DNA of 64,000 nucleotides, from the NCBI GenBank assembly GCA_022478985.1, contig JAKSZP010002725.1:62001-126000 (forward strand). The letters run 5' to 3'. The position numbers and the translations under genes were made by a program. Source of the stretch: Massospora cicadina (lineage: Eukaryota; Entomophthoromycota; Entomophthoromycetes; Entomophthorales; Entomophthoraceae). The notes below the pieces were generated by a model that saw only the letters and a list, made by a program, of their open reading frames with translations, had not been told where the DNA came from and did not search any database. Of this stretch, positions 46,464 to 58,593 are shown piece by piece. How positions within the stretch are numbered: position 1 is the stretch's first letter; each line of letters starts with the position of its first letter.

Positions 46464-47560
46464 TCAGCTGTTTTCATGAAACACCACAAAAATCTGAAAC
46501 GATGGGGGGGAGATCCAACTGATATGATACATGACCCACTTTTTGACAATGGTATAAGGTCCTATACTATTTGGCCCCACTTTTCTGAATGACTGCTTGA
46601 TTGGGATAATTCTGACGTCCAACACAAATCTCCTTCCTTTTATGCTAACCTCACCCATCTCTTACCATCTAAATTCTCCTTATATAACTTCATGTGGCAT
46701 CCAATTAGTGTTGATCCCTTTGTGTACTTTTTGATGGACTTGGCAAAGTTCACCGCTGCTTCCACCCTAAACCCATCTTCTGGATTCCATGTTAAACGAT
46801 AATTTACAACCATAGTTAGCAAAGAAGGGAGATCACTCGATGGAATCAAGAGGGGCTTTATAATAACTAAATTGAGCCAGGGGAAGAGAAGAAGCCCTAC
46901 TAGAATGGTTGGCTGCAGTGTAACATGCAAGAACTTTTCAATGCACTGGTTCACTCTTTCACCTGCCCATCTGACTGAGGTGATAGGCAGTAGATTTACA
47001 GACAAATCTGAAGAGTTTTGCGTGACTCCTCACAAATTATGGATTTGAACTGGGGTCCTCAGCCACTAAAAATCTCTTAAGAAACCCCATAAAGGAAAAC
47101 ACATGAAAAACAAATAACCTAGACATCTGCGCCGCCGTTACTGTGGTGTTACATGGAATGAAATTGGCGAACTTTGTAAACCAGTCCACCACTACCATGA
47201 TAGCTTCATATCCCTCTAATTCATGTAGCTCCACAATACAATCAACTGAGCGGTAATTCCATGAGACCTTCGCCTTTTGGACTGGTACCAACAACCCCAC
47301 AAGAGGCTGGAAGTTTGGTTTGATCCTATTGCAGGCCCAGGAACTCCATAGAATATTATGCAACCTGTGTTGTTATTCCCTTCAAGTTATAAGTATTATA
47401 AAATCAGCACCAAGGTCTTTGCCTTATCAGGGTGCCCAACTTTATTTCCATTATAGTGTTCTTTGATTATTTCCAGGAGAATTGGTCCAGCGAGAACCCA
47501 AAAGCTTCCCTGGACATACCATCTTGTCCTTTAAATGATACCATTGCTGATATCCTCCTA
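46464..47560 (-). pseudogene. Gypsy-8 integrase remnant
   Basis: The core begins with SVDCIVELHELEGYEAIMVV and VDWFTKFANFIPC (near 47245-47155), the chromoviral style of S-M-D-F-I...V-V-D-R-x-S-K-x-A-H-F. Near 47000-46930 comes the HSQSDGQ-E-R-like block with GERVNQC. The C-terminal part 46658-46464 reads LDVRIIPIKQSFRKVGPNS and GPYTIVKKW, ending in F-x-V-F-H. The second and third catalytic residues are not clearly readable. At least three frame changes. Confidence 0.72.
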
Positions 47561-47759
47561 AATTAACTTGCTCTTGGTGAGAACCACACTTATATTCTGC
47601 TGATAAGTTCCAAGAAAGGACGACCTTTCTGAACATATTATATTGATTCAGTTTCTCATAAGACGCAAGAACTGGTATGGATGCCGCTGTAGAGGGTTTC
47701 TTAGATATAATCTTACCCAAAGGAATCACCAAGTGGGTATCATGCACGTCCATCTCCTT

Positions 47760-49600
47760 GGGATCAGGTGTTAAAGCAAGATTTCACCTCAGAGCGTCAG
47801 CCAAACCATTCTCCTTGCCTTTGTAACTCATAATAGAACACAAATTGGGCAAGGTTCTCATGCCAAAGGGTCTTCCATGGGGTCAGCAAATGAGGGGCGC
47901 ATTAGTAAAATAGGACACAGCGATCTGTATAATTGTGGAATGGCTAAGAAGAACTAAGTAAATGATGACGCTAATAGTTTAGCGCTTCCACCACTACCAA
48001 TAATTTTTTGTTATAAACAACATAATTCAACTCACACAAAATCATTTTTGTAGAAAAATACCCACAAGATACTTTACTCCATCTTCACCCACTTGTAACA
48101 AAACAGCAGCTATTAGGTAGTTGTAAGCATTAAAAGCCACTATAAACTCCATCTTAGGGTCCACGTTGTGAAGAATAGAAGTGAAAAGCAGGGTGCACTT
48201 CACTTCTTAGAAGGCATCCTCCAGTGCAGAGGAGCACTAAAAAACTTTAGCCCCACTAACCTTATACAATGGCACCACTACCTCAGAAAGACTTGGCGTG
48301 AACTTTTTTAGAAAAGTGAGAGCCCCTAAATAGCCCCTCAAGTTCTTAACAAAAATCAGTGTTTTCCAATCATAAATTGCCTTTTCCTTGTCTGGAGTAA
48401 TCATATGCCTTTTTCAAAAACGATTTGCCCAAGAAAAAGACATAAGACTTAAGGAACTTAAACTTATTGATTTTCAGCATCAAGTCACTGCCCTCAAATG
48501 CTTATCACTTTCTGCAGGTGAAATTTATGGTATTCTTGATTGGGAGAGAACACAAGATTGTCATCCATTTAGGCCACAGCATACAATTTCATCAGTTCTT
48601 CCAAAGCCGCATCTGAATAACGTTGGAATATTGTATGAGCATCCTTGATCCCAAAAACATGACCCAAAATGGAAATTTTTTTTATGATATGGAATGCGGT
48701 GAGCCATTCCTGCCACTTTTTGATACAAATCTGATTAAAAGATTTAGAAATTCCAGTTTGGAGAAAACTTTAGCCTTCTTTACATAGTGAGTAATTTGTG
48801 ACTCCACCGGGATTAAATGCAGATCTGGTATGGTGACATTATTCAGGTTCCCATAAACCATGCACGGGAGTAGAGTACATCTGCTTTATTTACAAATTAA
48901 AGTGGCGATCATACTGGAGAGGTGCTCTCAAATATGGACTCTTTTGTTAACTGCTCTTTAACCCAAAAATCCAAGGCCGCATCCCGTAAAGTCAAAGGGT
49001 AGATGGGGGAGGAATGAAAACTAGGTCCACATTGATTTTTAAATCACAGTTAAACTCTGAATGAGCTGGCAAGACGCTGGTAGAAGCCACATCAAACGAA
49101 GATTTCAGCCCTTTCAAACAGGAATGCAAGGGTACCTCCAAAGTGGCCTTCAGCAGAGGTTCAAGAATAATATTGTGTACCTTTGTCTATTGGGCTAAAT
49201 TGCCCTGAGTGCTGACTTCATCAAGGGGATCATTAACTCCACCCGCTCTTCATAGAAAACGCCAAGGTATTGGATCTCAGGTTGGTTCTGAAATAAAATA
49301 AATTCCGCCATCATCCACTCTAAAAGAATTGGGTACAGAAGATTTTCTAACTTCAAGGAAACAGTTAGCAAAATTGTTCTTGTCAACTTGATAATCCACC
49401 AAACCCCTGAACCTTCAGCGAGGGAATACCCTGGGAGGCCCTTGCCCTAACCATACCAACAGGCAAGTAAATTCAACTCAAATATTCAGCTAGATCTTAA
49501 TCAATAAATTCTCAAAGGCTTTAGTATCCACTAGGATAGTAGTTATGAATTTCCTTAAATGGGGTAAAATATTAGCAGAAAGCAAAAAATATACATAATA
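47760..49600 (-). pseudogene. Gypsy-8 protease linker, RT and RNase H remnant
   Basis: SLKLENLLYPILLE (near 49360-49310) matches the post-protease FSSIKNLLYPVILG of Gypsy-10. RT shows SFNQICIKKWQEWLTAF (near 48750-48700). The catalytic loop (48560-48571, + coordinates) reads stop-M-D-D, so only the tyrosine codon is broken. RNase H reads FIVAFNAYNYLIAAVLLQ (near 48140), with the first catalytic aspartate replaced by asparagine. The module ends with NGLADAL near 47800. Confidence 0.75.
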
Positions 49601-50150
49601 TCCTTTATTCATAACAGATAAAGCGAACTAATCCTCAGTAAAATATTCACCAGGCATAATAATGCCACCAGGATAAGTTTTTACATCAAAAAAGAAGTGA
49701 GATAGTTGGCCACCCAAACCACTGAGAACACATACTTTACGGTATCTCAGCAATACTATACTTATCTGCAAATTGTAAAATTAATTTCTTCTCTAGCTCC
49801 TGAGACCTGGGAATCATACTGGGGACAAGTGCGGGTTCTAAGAGGTGATATGATACACAGAAATCAGCTTTAAACTGACCTGCAAGAGCTTATAATTAGC
49901 TCAATTTCAATTTATATGAAGTTCATCAAAAACTGCATTTTTGGGCATCAATAACACCATACCTAATTTTATAGCCAACTGATAAGTGTAATCCAAAACC
50001 ATCACATATAGCCCCATCATTGATAGTTTTTCTGGTTCCCCAGAAAAATTTTTTATAGGGGAATCCATATTAAGTGAACTTGAATTTAGATTTGGGGATA
50101 AACTCATAAAAATCTCGAATTTTAAAAACAAATGGAGGTTCAGTGGTGAG

Positions 50151-51594
50151 CCTTACCCATTTAAAGAGGAATCCATATATTTAAGCCATATTTATAGTAC
50201 CTCTGCAGGTGACATCAATGTGGCATATAGACTGAAACAATTAATAAAGACTTGGGGCTATATTCCTGCGCACCCTCAAGCTTCTCCAAAACCAAAGGAA
50301 TGGAAGGATAAGACTCCTCCCATTTCAAAGGTGCAGGTGAGTTTTCATGGTCAGTATTTAGAGGGCCTCATATGAAACAATGATAGCAAAATTACCTGCC
50401 TCCTTTTTGGGTTGGGCTGGAAATGAACCCAAAATCATCAATCATATGATCAAAATTAGAAGGGGAAACTGCCATACTAAACATTCCTTATGGAAGTCCA
50501 AGGTTGAACAGAAAAATTACGTCAAACTACATCAGACACAGGTAAGATTTGGCCCTTGTCACAAAATTCTATTAATCATACCTTCAACGGTCATCCAGCC
50601 TGACGCAGAGTAAAGAACACGAAAAAAAGGTTTATGAGGATGACACATATGGGTGAAGCTCCTTCAGGAAATGTGCTAAACCTTCCACTAAATTTCATAG
50701 ATGTGGCTGTTCTCAGAACTTTGAGAAACCACAGTCAGCTGCACCAGAAGACGCCAGACAGAAAATTCGCCCCACAAGAGGGTGGATGAGATCAGTTCAA
50801 TTTTTATTAATAGAAGCTTTTGAAGCAATGAAAGCAAGTATCTGTTGGTTTTTTTATAAACTTTCTGGGGTAAGTCTCAGAATTACACCAACCGAATTTT
50901 GAAGGGTTTAAGACCATCAGGTACAATCATGAATGGTGTGAACTTCCCAGTTGGCCATAGTGAGTATGACGCTGAGACGCACTACTAATAAACTAAATAA
51001 AACACTTTGGTGAGCAGCTTAGATATCATGAAGAATGGCTAATGCACTCAGTTAACGCTTAGAAAGAGCCCCATATGGATAACTATCATGCATATAAAGT
51101 AATGGTTAATCAACTAATTTATAAGATAGTATCCACAGCTCTTTTATTTACTGAGAGGTTGTTGGGATTTTTGCCCATATTCTCATCCTTCTAGATTACC
51201 TGGTATCGCTAGGGGAAAATTCCCTAAGGCAAAGTGAAATTTAAATTGGTTGGCCTGAGTTTCAGAGTAACTACGTTTGGGGGATTTTGGGATATTCGCC
51301 TGGCCATATCCGTCAGGGATCAAACCAGATGAATACTTAAGACCTCATTGGGCGGAGTTGACAACGAAATGAGGGGCATCTGATAGTGAATAACTATCAG
51401 GTGTACCAATTGGGATCAGTTGGGTTTCATCACCAACTGATTGGGAATGAATAGCAAGTTGCGAGGCGAGTGATGCCGCCTACAACTATTGAATTGATCA
51501 GTTGGTGAGTGACCTGCCATAGTGGGTACTAAGTCCCATTATCTAAGCAGGTCGCTAGCCATGTATGGTAGTTTCTCTTGGATTGAGAGGAAAA
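50151..51594. other. Unassigned AT-rich DNA
   Basis: This should include the 5' part of Gypsy-8 (gag and LTR, minus strand) and the target of Gypsy-9. I see no gag motif, zinc knuckle, LTR pair or long open frame. Only short random-looking open stretches are present. Confidence 0.5.
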
Positions 51595-52298
51595 TGTTAG
51601 GGACATGTTTTCTGACTCTTTTGATTTAAGGTCTCAAGGATTTCCAACGATGGAATCTTAGCCAGGATGGGGAAGACCATCGCTGCTTAAATGAGGATGG
51701 GTGATTCAATGGCAACGGCTGTCATTTCATTGAAGAGGTGTTAACTGAGGATTAGACAGTTGAATTCCCCCACTATTTATATTCCTAGGATTTACTATAA
51801 TAAAAAAACAGTATTTATGAAAAAATTATTTACGAGAACTGTAAAAATAACATTCAGTATATAGTTAGACTATCATCAGCTTCTATTGTGTTGTTCTGTC
51901 TCTATGATATTATTGCAGAGGGCAAAAATTGAAAACTCTCATAGAGAAGAGTAAAGATCTGAGCAGGGATCTAGAGAAGAAGGAGCCACAATCTGAGATA
52001 ACTGCTGACTGTGCTTTGAGCCAAGAGAGACTGTCACTGGGGTATCTCAGTGAATATTGGGTGGACAAGAGCATAGGGAACAAGTCCCTACAAGTACAAC
52101 ATCACAAGTATTTAATAGGGTTAAGGCTAAGCGTTGGCCAATATATAATTCATACTCAACTACGGATAATAGTCTCCATACAATTATTGATTAATAATCC
52201 ATTCTATACAATGTGATGAAGTTCATGAGGAAACTGACCCTGCGCAGTAAAAAGATTACTGGGTTGCTTGCTGATAACAACCAAAGTAAAATCTCACA
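51595..52298 (+). repeat. Gypsy-9 5' LTR (right end firm, left end tentative)
   Basis: The right end ATCTCACA stands three bases before a perfect primer binding site. The left end is guessed at TGTTAGGGACATG (51595), the nearest TGTT start giving an LTR of about 700 bases. The 3' partner is not in the window. Confidence 0.5.
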
Positions 52299-52301
52299 AG
52301 T

Positions 52302-52319
52302 TGGTGCTCACTACAGGGG
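52302..52319 (+). promoter_or_regulatory. Gypsy-9 primer binding site
   Basis: TGGTGCTCACTACAGGGG, identical to 22727-22744 of Gypsy-5. Confidence 0.85.
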
Positions 52320-52343
52320 TAGTTGAGTGAAGAATCTATAAGA

Positions 52344-52524
52344 ATGTCGTACAAAGATGAGCTATGCAAACTGTGGACTGAGTTAGCCACTGTAAATTAT
52401 AACGCCTTAAACTCAGCGGACCATTGGGAGTTCACAGCCTTGGAAGAATGAGTTGCCAAGGTGGAGGAAGGAATAGAGAATTTAGCAAGCTTCGGGAATG
52501 AGTTACTAGGGAAAGTAACTTTGA
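52344..52524 (+). pseudogene. Gypsy-9 gag, N-terminal part left of LINE-C
   Basis: Open from ATG 52344 (MSYKDELCKLWTEL) with one stop (TGA near 52449). Helical, acidic sequence with a VAKVEEGIENLA block. It is cut at 52524 by LINE-C; the other part begins at 58580. Assignment to gag rests on position 25 bases after the primer site and on the continuation at 58680-60070. Confidence 0.6.
52511..52524. repeat. LINE-C target site duplication, left copy
   Basis: GAAAGTAACTTTGA, with one mismatch to 58580-58593. Confidence 0.82.
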
Positions 52525-52979
52525 GTTTTTGTGTGCCCGTTAGGGCACCCAGTGGAGGCAAGGTTTGTGAGATGAAACCTGGGGTACTGCCCCCGCTGCA
52601 TTGGGACTGCGCGAATCTAAGCACCACTGAAGTGGGCCTGACCGCGGATGGGGTTTCTCACACCACCCCTAAACTGACATATTCTTCCCTGTTTGGTATA
52701 CCAGGTAGCAAAGGCTACCCAGCCAGTTCAGAGATATGCCTCCCATCCCTTACTGCGAGGAATGAGACCAGACTGACCCCAAAGTTGGACTTACTAGAGG
52801 AAAAAGAATTGCCATAGCTTTCTACAGCTATCTCTAGCCGTTGCTTGACTATGGCCAGGGAGCTTGTTGCCTGTATTCCTTCTAAAGGAAGCAACGCTGG
52901 TTTTTGGCAAGCCATAGACCATACATCACCTCCCCCATATCGTGCACCAGACCCTGAACCCCTCCTTGTCTGAAAGCAG

Positions 52980-55900
52980 ACTTGGTGGGGCATACGCAGT
53001 CAGGATCTCTGGCCATGTGAGATGACCAGAGGATAACTTACACCTGGTTGGTATACTTCATACTAAAGGAGAACACTACTTTACACAGCATCCGCTGCCA
53101 GACACTCTGTGAAGATGTGCTTTGTCATCTCCACCCCTCCACATACCTTACAGGCATACAGAAGGTCATCCTCCTTATGCTTACTCCACTTCTGCAGAGT
53201 CGCCCCAGTGACCAGGATGTTGCTGCGGAGTTGGAAGAGAAAGTTCTGAGCTGGTATAGACCAGCATCTCTTATCCCTCCTCCCCCACAGGTCCATCAGG
53301 CCAGGTTGCATTTTGCAAGTGATCTGGGACAAGTACGTCGAGCAAAGCTCTCTGTCTTGTAGCTTCCGGAACCTGGCAGTTGTAAAATCTGAGAGGCAGA
53401 CACCGCTACCTCCCCCACCTTGAGCCAGTCCTGAAGGACAAAGAGGCTTTCCCATCTGGAGTATCTCCAGCCTTCTCTTCCTCATGGGAACACCCACCGA
53501 TCCTGCCCTCCACGACCTTCTGAATGGGCTTCCCCAGCCTCTAATGCAGCCAGAGAAGGAATTGCTTCCCTCCAGCAAGAAGGCAGTTCAGTTGCTTCCA
53601 CAACATCCCATGCCTTCCTTACCAGCACCTTGGAGGTACTGGCAACATTATTAGCTGCTTCCACCCTAAGCACCCTTTGGCCGTCGCCATCAAGGAGGTC
53701 CCCCCAGTGGACCGCCCCAATAAAGTGCTTGAAGGCTTTGCGCAGATGAAGGTTCCATCTCCAGTCCATAAGCTCCTCCCCAAAGGGGAATTGCCCGGAT
53801 CCTTTCAATGGTCCACTCTCCATCCTCTAATTTACCCTTTATCCTGCCCATGCTCTAAAGTAATCCTTCCAGTAGCCTGGTAGGCTCACCGCACTTGGAA
53901 TGGCCCCTTGATTGATGCTTCAGCTAACACCAAGATCCTTGTTCGAACTGTCCTTGCAAGCCTTAGAGAGGTAGTCCTCCAATATCTGAGACCAACAGAT
54001 GGATTTTCCCTCCCGAGTGACCCATGCGATCCATTTCAGCTGCAGTGCTTTGATCATACTCTCAAAGTTATTCAGACCGATGCCCCCCTTCTTTATATCC
54101 TGACACAAGTTAGAGTAACTGGTTTTTGACGCTCGCCCTCGCCAATTGAACTGGATGATTGAACTCTGTATTCTTCTGATGAAAGATGCCAGCGGTGGAA
54201 CAAATCTAGCAATGTACCATAGTCTGGAAAGAATGAAAGTGTTCATGACAATGGCCCTGCCCGATAAGATAAGTTGAGCCATTGCCACTTCTAAGCCGCT
54301 TTTTTAAGGTCTGCTTCAAGTTTGAGCCAAATATCGTGTGGCGACGCTCACCGATGGGACAACCAAGATACAGAAACTCCTCCCCTGTTGCCATCCAGGG
54401 GATCGAGCTCTTTGGTGCCACACCCAATGTCATTGTTCTGCCAATGGGCCAAGCCCTGTACTCGACAGATTGACCTTAGCGTTGCTTGCGTTTTGGTACA
54501 TTTTCAGAATGTTCATCACCACCTTCTCCTCCTCCTCCTCCGATGAAACATAAATCCACATATCATCTTCAAAAATTGAATGAGAGTACTCCTCGCCATT
54601 GATGGTAAGTTTCCTCCAGTCCGACTTTCTGAGAGCCACTGAAAGGGTCTCTATTGCAAGAACAAACAACAAGGGAGATAGAGGGTCTCTCTGACGCACG
54701 CCCCTACACACCCTAAAGGGGTGGGAGAGGACCCCATTGATATTGACAACCGATGAGGCCTTCTCATAAATCGCTTTAAGCAGTCTCAGCAGATGCCCCT
54801 TAATTTCAACCCTACTTAACACTTCCAAAAGAAACACATGATACACCCGATCATACGCCTTCTATTGATCAAGAAACAGTAGACACCCCCTCTGGCCATA
54901 CTGTTTACTTGCCCACTCTTCTATCAGGTGAAGCAGCATCAAGTTGTCAGTAATTGAGCGTCCTGTGATGAAACCATTCTACTCTTTCCCAACAACATCT
55001 GCCACAACCCCTTTAGTCGATTGGTTAGGATCTTCATTAAGATCTTATAGTCAACGTTAAGCAGGGTCAAAGGCTGATAGTTCCCTATGAGGGAGGGATC
55101 TCCCTTCTTATACAACACCACCACTACACCCTTTGAAAACGCCAGCTCGATTGGACCAGAGGCTAGGAGTTTACTTGTACAGCTCATCAAGCACCTCAGA
55201 CATTTATGCCCAAAATAACTTGAAGAGCTCCAAGATCAACCCATCCTCCCCAGGAGCCTTGCCATCCTTGACCTTGCAGATGGCGTCCGACACCTCCAAT
55301 TTGCAGATCTTGCTACATAGGTGCAGCTGAGTCTCCTTTGGCAGTACCGCCAGTCCGCTTGAGAGTACTTTGGATGCCTCCAGGTCATTCTCAGAGGGGC
55401 CATAAAGGTCCTCATAGTAGGATTTGGCTACCTCAGCCATGCGAGCTGCATCCTTCACCTCAACTCCCCCATCACAAAGTGACAAGATCCTTGCTGAAGG
55501 TCTGAATGCTCCTACTGCCTTGCGGATTAGGACCACATTGCTGTTAAATCCTCATCTCATCTAGACTTCCTCTGTTTGAGGCGATCCACCATGAAGGCTC
55601 CCATCAATTTCGCATACAATTCAGCCTTGGCCGTGTAGGCAGATGCCCCCATGGCCATGGCCTGCTTGCAGATACTTTTGAAGCTCCTCTCCAAGGTTTC
55701 ATACCTCGAATGCATGGCCCCTAGCTGCCTCTAAAGATTTCACAAGCCATCTTGAGATCAGCTTTCATCCGCATCTGTTTTACTGGTGCATCTGGCTTCT
55801 CCACCACCTCACCTTCTTCCTCATGATATCCTGAAGTGGACTCCAATTTAGGAGCTCAGGGTTCAGTCTCCAGATCCCTTTTCCTGCAGAAGCAACCCGA

Positions 55901-56670
55901 GGGTCACTGATCTGATGTTCTAGAGGCCTGTGATCTGAAGCACCTGGATCATGATTACAAAGGATCAACTTGCAGAGACTCAGGAGAGGCTGAGGCACTG
56001 ACACAAGGTCAATGCGGGAGAAATGATCCCCCTGGATGTGAGTCCACCCAGTCTCTCCCTCCTCATCACGGTCAGCTTTCCACACATCCAGTAGGCCAAG
56101 GTTGATCGTTAAACTGGCCAACTCATGGGCTCCAGGATCAGAGCTCCAGTTGCCTGAGGCCCCAACCCTGTCATCCCTAAAGCAGACACAGTTCATGTCT
56201 CCCCCTAGCAGTACCGACCCCCCAATGCCTTCCTTCTTAATCCTTAGGCCGACCTTCTGGAAGAAGGCCTTCTGCTCAGATCCAGAATTGGGCGCGTATA
56301 TGCCGATAAGCCAAATTGATTCCTCTCCAAACAGTGACATTACTGCCCTGCTCTTCCAGGAACCAATACCCTTTTATCCAACACCTTAACCTTGTCCGCC
56401 CACCAGACCAATATACCCCCTTGGCTTCTCCCCCTCCCTCTTTCCCTCCCCTAAGGGTGAGTCAGAGTTTGGTTGATCCACCAAATGAGAGTAAAATGAT
56501 TGCTTCTGAGGGAACTGGAAAGCCCAGTCCTCTTCCACCCCAGGTTTGGACTTTGTCTCACTGAGAAAGCTGATATCTATCCTGTGTTGTTGCAATTTGA
56601 GTTTCACCCACTGCCGCTGCTTAAGTCTATTCAGACCCCGCGCATTAGCAAATTCAACCCTGATCGCCAT
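52980..56670 (-). pseudogene. LINE-C ORF2: endonuclease-reverse transcriptase
   Basis: It starts at ATG 56670 (MAIRVEFANARGLN). The endonuclease has FLSETKSKP, LLGGDMNCVCFRDDR (near 56200), the RIDLV block and SDHRPLE (near 55930), the usual catalytic stretches. RT shows GKAPGEDGL (near 55250), a Y-x-P-x-x-L-L-N-V-D-Y-K block (near 55070), KAYDRV, RGVRQRDPLSPLLF (the usual G is R) and the catalytic loop F-E-D-D (54561-54579, + coordinates; F-A-D-D is usual). A C-terminal zinc-finger-like block, C-x2-C...H...C, lies near 53150-53090. Stops and frame changes occur near 56390, 55780, 55200, 54860, 54430 and 53920. Confidence 0.86.
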
Positions 56671-56734
56671 AGGTTCAAAACCAAAGAGGCCTCAGTGTCA
56701 GGATCTGGGGGGTACCCATCCTCTTCCACCTCAG

Positions 56735-58101
56735 CTAGTTTAGTGGGACCAAGTTTCTTCCTCCCTTTTTAGTACTAGACTGAGCCAGGGGTGGAGGCTG
56801 CTCAGTCACAGCATCCTCCAGAATCTTGCCGTTTCCAGGGTCCTCGATAGACCCCTCTGCTTTGGTTGGAGGCATTGGGTTGGAAGGCATTGGCCCACTA
56901 TTGCTAGAAGGCAACACCTCCCTCACCTCCGCCTCTTCCCCTACAGGCCTCGCGCGCTCTCTGTCACACCCACATCCCTTATGGTCACCCACCTCTTACA
57001 CGATTGAGTGATGGGGAGAACCCTATCTTTTTGGTAGGCGACTGCCTCCATGATGTCCTTTTCAGACTGTGCCTAGGCGTCACTCAGCTCTATTTGGAGT
57101 CTCATCGCTTCCCTCGCCTGCTGGGAGCATTTTGACTCCTTGTTGACCTTCCTCGCGCTTTTCAGCACTCCAGTCACTGCCTCCAAAGTGATGCCAACCG
57201 CATCTTTCTCCCTTGCTTTGACTGACATCTCAGTCAGCTTCTTCAAAGCCTTCTGGAGATCCAACTTCTCTTTCTCAGAGGGCACCATCACTGGCACCCC
57301 CGCGCTAGGCCCGCTAGGCTTGGCCACTGCCGCAGGAGGTTGAACCTGAGGACAGTTGGCTCTGACGTTCCCCTTCGCACCACACAAGAAGCACCTGTCC
57401 AGCGGTACCACAGGGACACTCCAGGCCCCCAAAGTGACTGAAAGAGGTAACTCCCCGTATGATATCTAAAGTTCAACCTTCATAACCCAGTCTCCAAATC
57501 CTACGGTGAACTTTTTTAAGCTACCGTCCTTCTGCTTCAAGATCTTTACCAGCTTTTTCTCATTAAAGGAGATCACTCTGCCAAATCCTTTCAGCTGAGA
57601 TATCATGGCCCCTCTAGTGATCACAGGTGGTATGTCCCTCATAATGAACCTTCCAATCTTGGTGCCGATATCAAGACATACGGCCTCCTCGTTCTTTGTG
57701 CTCAAACTGGCAGCAAAAACCTGTTCCTTTTGAAGCTTAGACTGGAAGGTCATAAGTTTCAAACCAGGAGCCAAACGTAAAATGTGGAGTGGGGCAAACC
57801 CACACCTCAATCACCCTGACCATGAGCATCTCCTTAGACCATCCAGTCTTCACTTCCACGGCGTAAACCCTCTTGAGGCTCTCCACCATGCTCGCCATCA
57901 GATCCTTGGATGGGCTGGAGTTCCCGCTTTAAAAATCTTGGTTCTGACACCAAATCCATTAGCAGCTGCCGCAGCAAAAGAGACTGAATCCCCCTCAGCA
58001 GCAGAAGCCACCCCCGCAGTTGATTTCTTAATGGAGTTGGTCTCTCTGTTTTGGTTTTGTGACAAAGTTTGATCTCCAGGCCCTTTTTGTGCGAGAACCA
58101 T
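56735..58101 (-). pseudogene. LINE-C ORF1: Gag-like protein
   Basis: It starts at ATG 58101 (MVLAQKGPGDQTL). The central domain is open over 57466-57810 (KFTVGFGDWVMKVEL at its end). The zinc knuckle at 57352-57393 reads C-F-L-C-GAKG-N-VRAN-C, with asparagine instead of histidine. A lysine-rich helical segment follows (KEKLDLQKALKKLTEM), then an acidic/proline-rich tail ending at 56735, about 65 bases before ORF2. Unlike LINE-A, the two frames do not overlap. Stops near 57900 and 57470 break it. RNA binding is inferred. Confidence 0.78.
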
Positions 58102-58579
58102 TGCAGCCCTTTCAGGTCAGTCCGTCATTTTGATATGTGAGTGCTCTCGCCTTTCGCTGCACCAGTGTAAGCCCACGTAAGCTACTGGCCGATATCCAGG
58201 TTTCAGGCCAACCTAGAAAACCGCGGTGATATTGTAGACAGGTGAGCCGAAGCCCAGCCAATCAGGATATCCCCACCCTTGTCACTGAGACCTGCTTTTG
58301 CAGCGCCCCGCCTCATAGGAAAGTAGAGTGGCAGACTATAAGCATGACTCTTGCCTCCCCCTTCCTGCCCATATATCCCCCAAAAAGGAGAGTGGAAGCA
58401 TCCTCATTAACAGGTTGGGTCACAGTCATTAGCTTCCATCCCACTCCCCATCCAGGCCACTACCGGACCTTTCCAGGACACCTCTCTGGGTTCTGGTGTT
58501 GGCTACTCACTCATGTTTCCACAAGCTTTCCTCGGTTGCGCCACGTGAAGGCCCCAGCTTACCCTACCTAGCTCCCAGT

Positions 58580-58593
58580 GAAAGTAACTTCGA
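58580..58593. repeat. LINE-C target site duplication, right copy
   Basis: GAAAGTAACTTCGA, partner of 52511-52524. Confidence 0.82.

Larger units (their letters stand above)
45930..50150 (-). mobile_element. Gypsy-8: degenerate chromovirus, minus strand
   Basis: From right to left on the minus strand: protease-RT linker (about 49400-49190), RT (about 49020-48430), RNase H (about 48220-47760), integrase (about 47560-46470) and chromodomain (about 46380-46230). Many stretches match Gypsy-10 at 60840-64000: LLYP after the protease, FNQI and EWLTAF in RT, LLQ-GEDGV in RNase H, and ADAL...ALTPDP against PDAL...ALAPDP. So both are one family. LTR ends were not found. Inactive through stops. Confidence 0.78.
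52525..58579 (-). mobile_element. LINE-C: non-LTR retrotransposon of a second family
   Basis: About 6.05 kb on the minus strand with ORF1 (zinc knuckle), ORF2 (endonuclease, RT, C-terminal zinc-finger region) and a short A-rich 3' end (CACACAAAAAC). It is bracketed by a 14-bp duplication with one mismatch and sits in the gag of Gypsy-9. It shares domain order with LINE-A/-B but not their sequence, and fits the L1-like group. Stops and frameshifts break both ORFs. Confidence 0.9.

Noticed and set aside
56500..56772. Plus-strand open frames over LINE-C ORF2 start
   Set aside because: Shadows of the endonuclease start and ORF1 end, which are supported on the minus strand.
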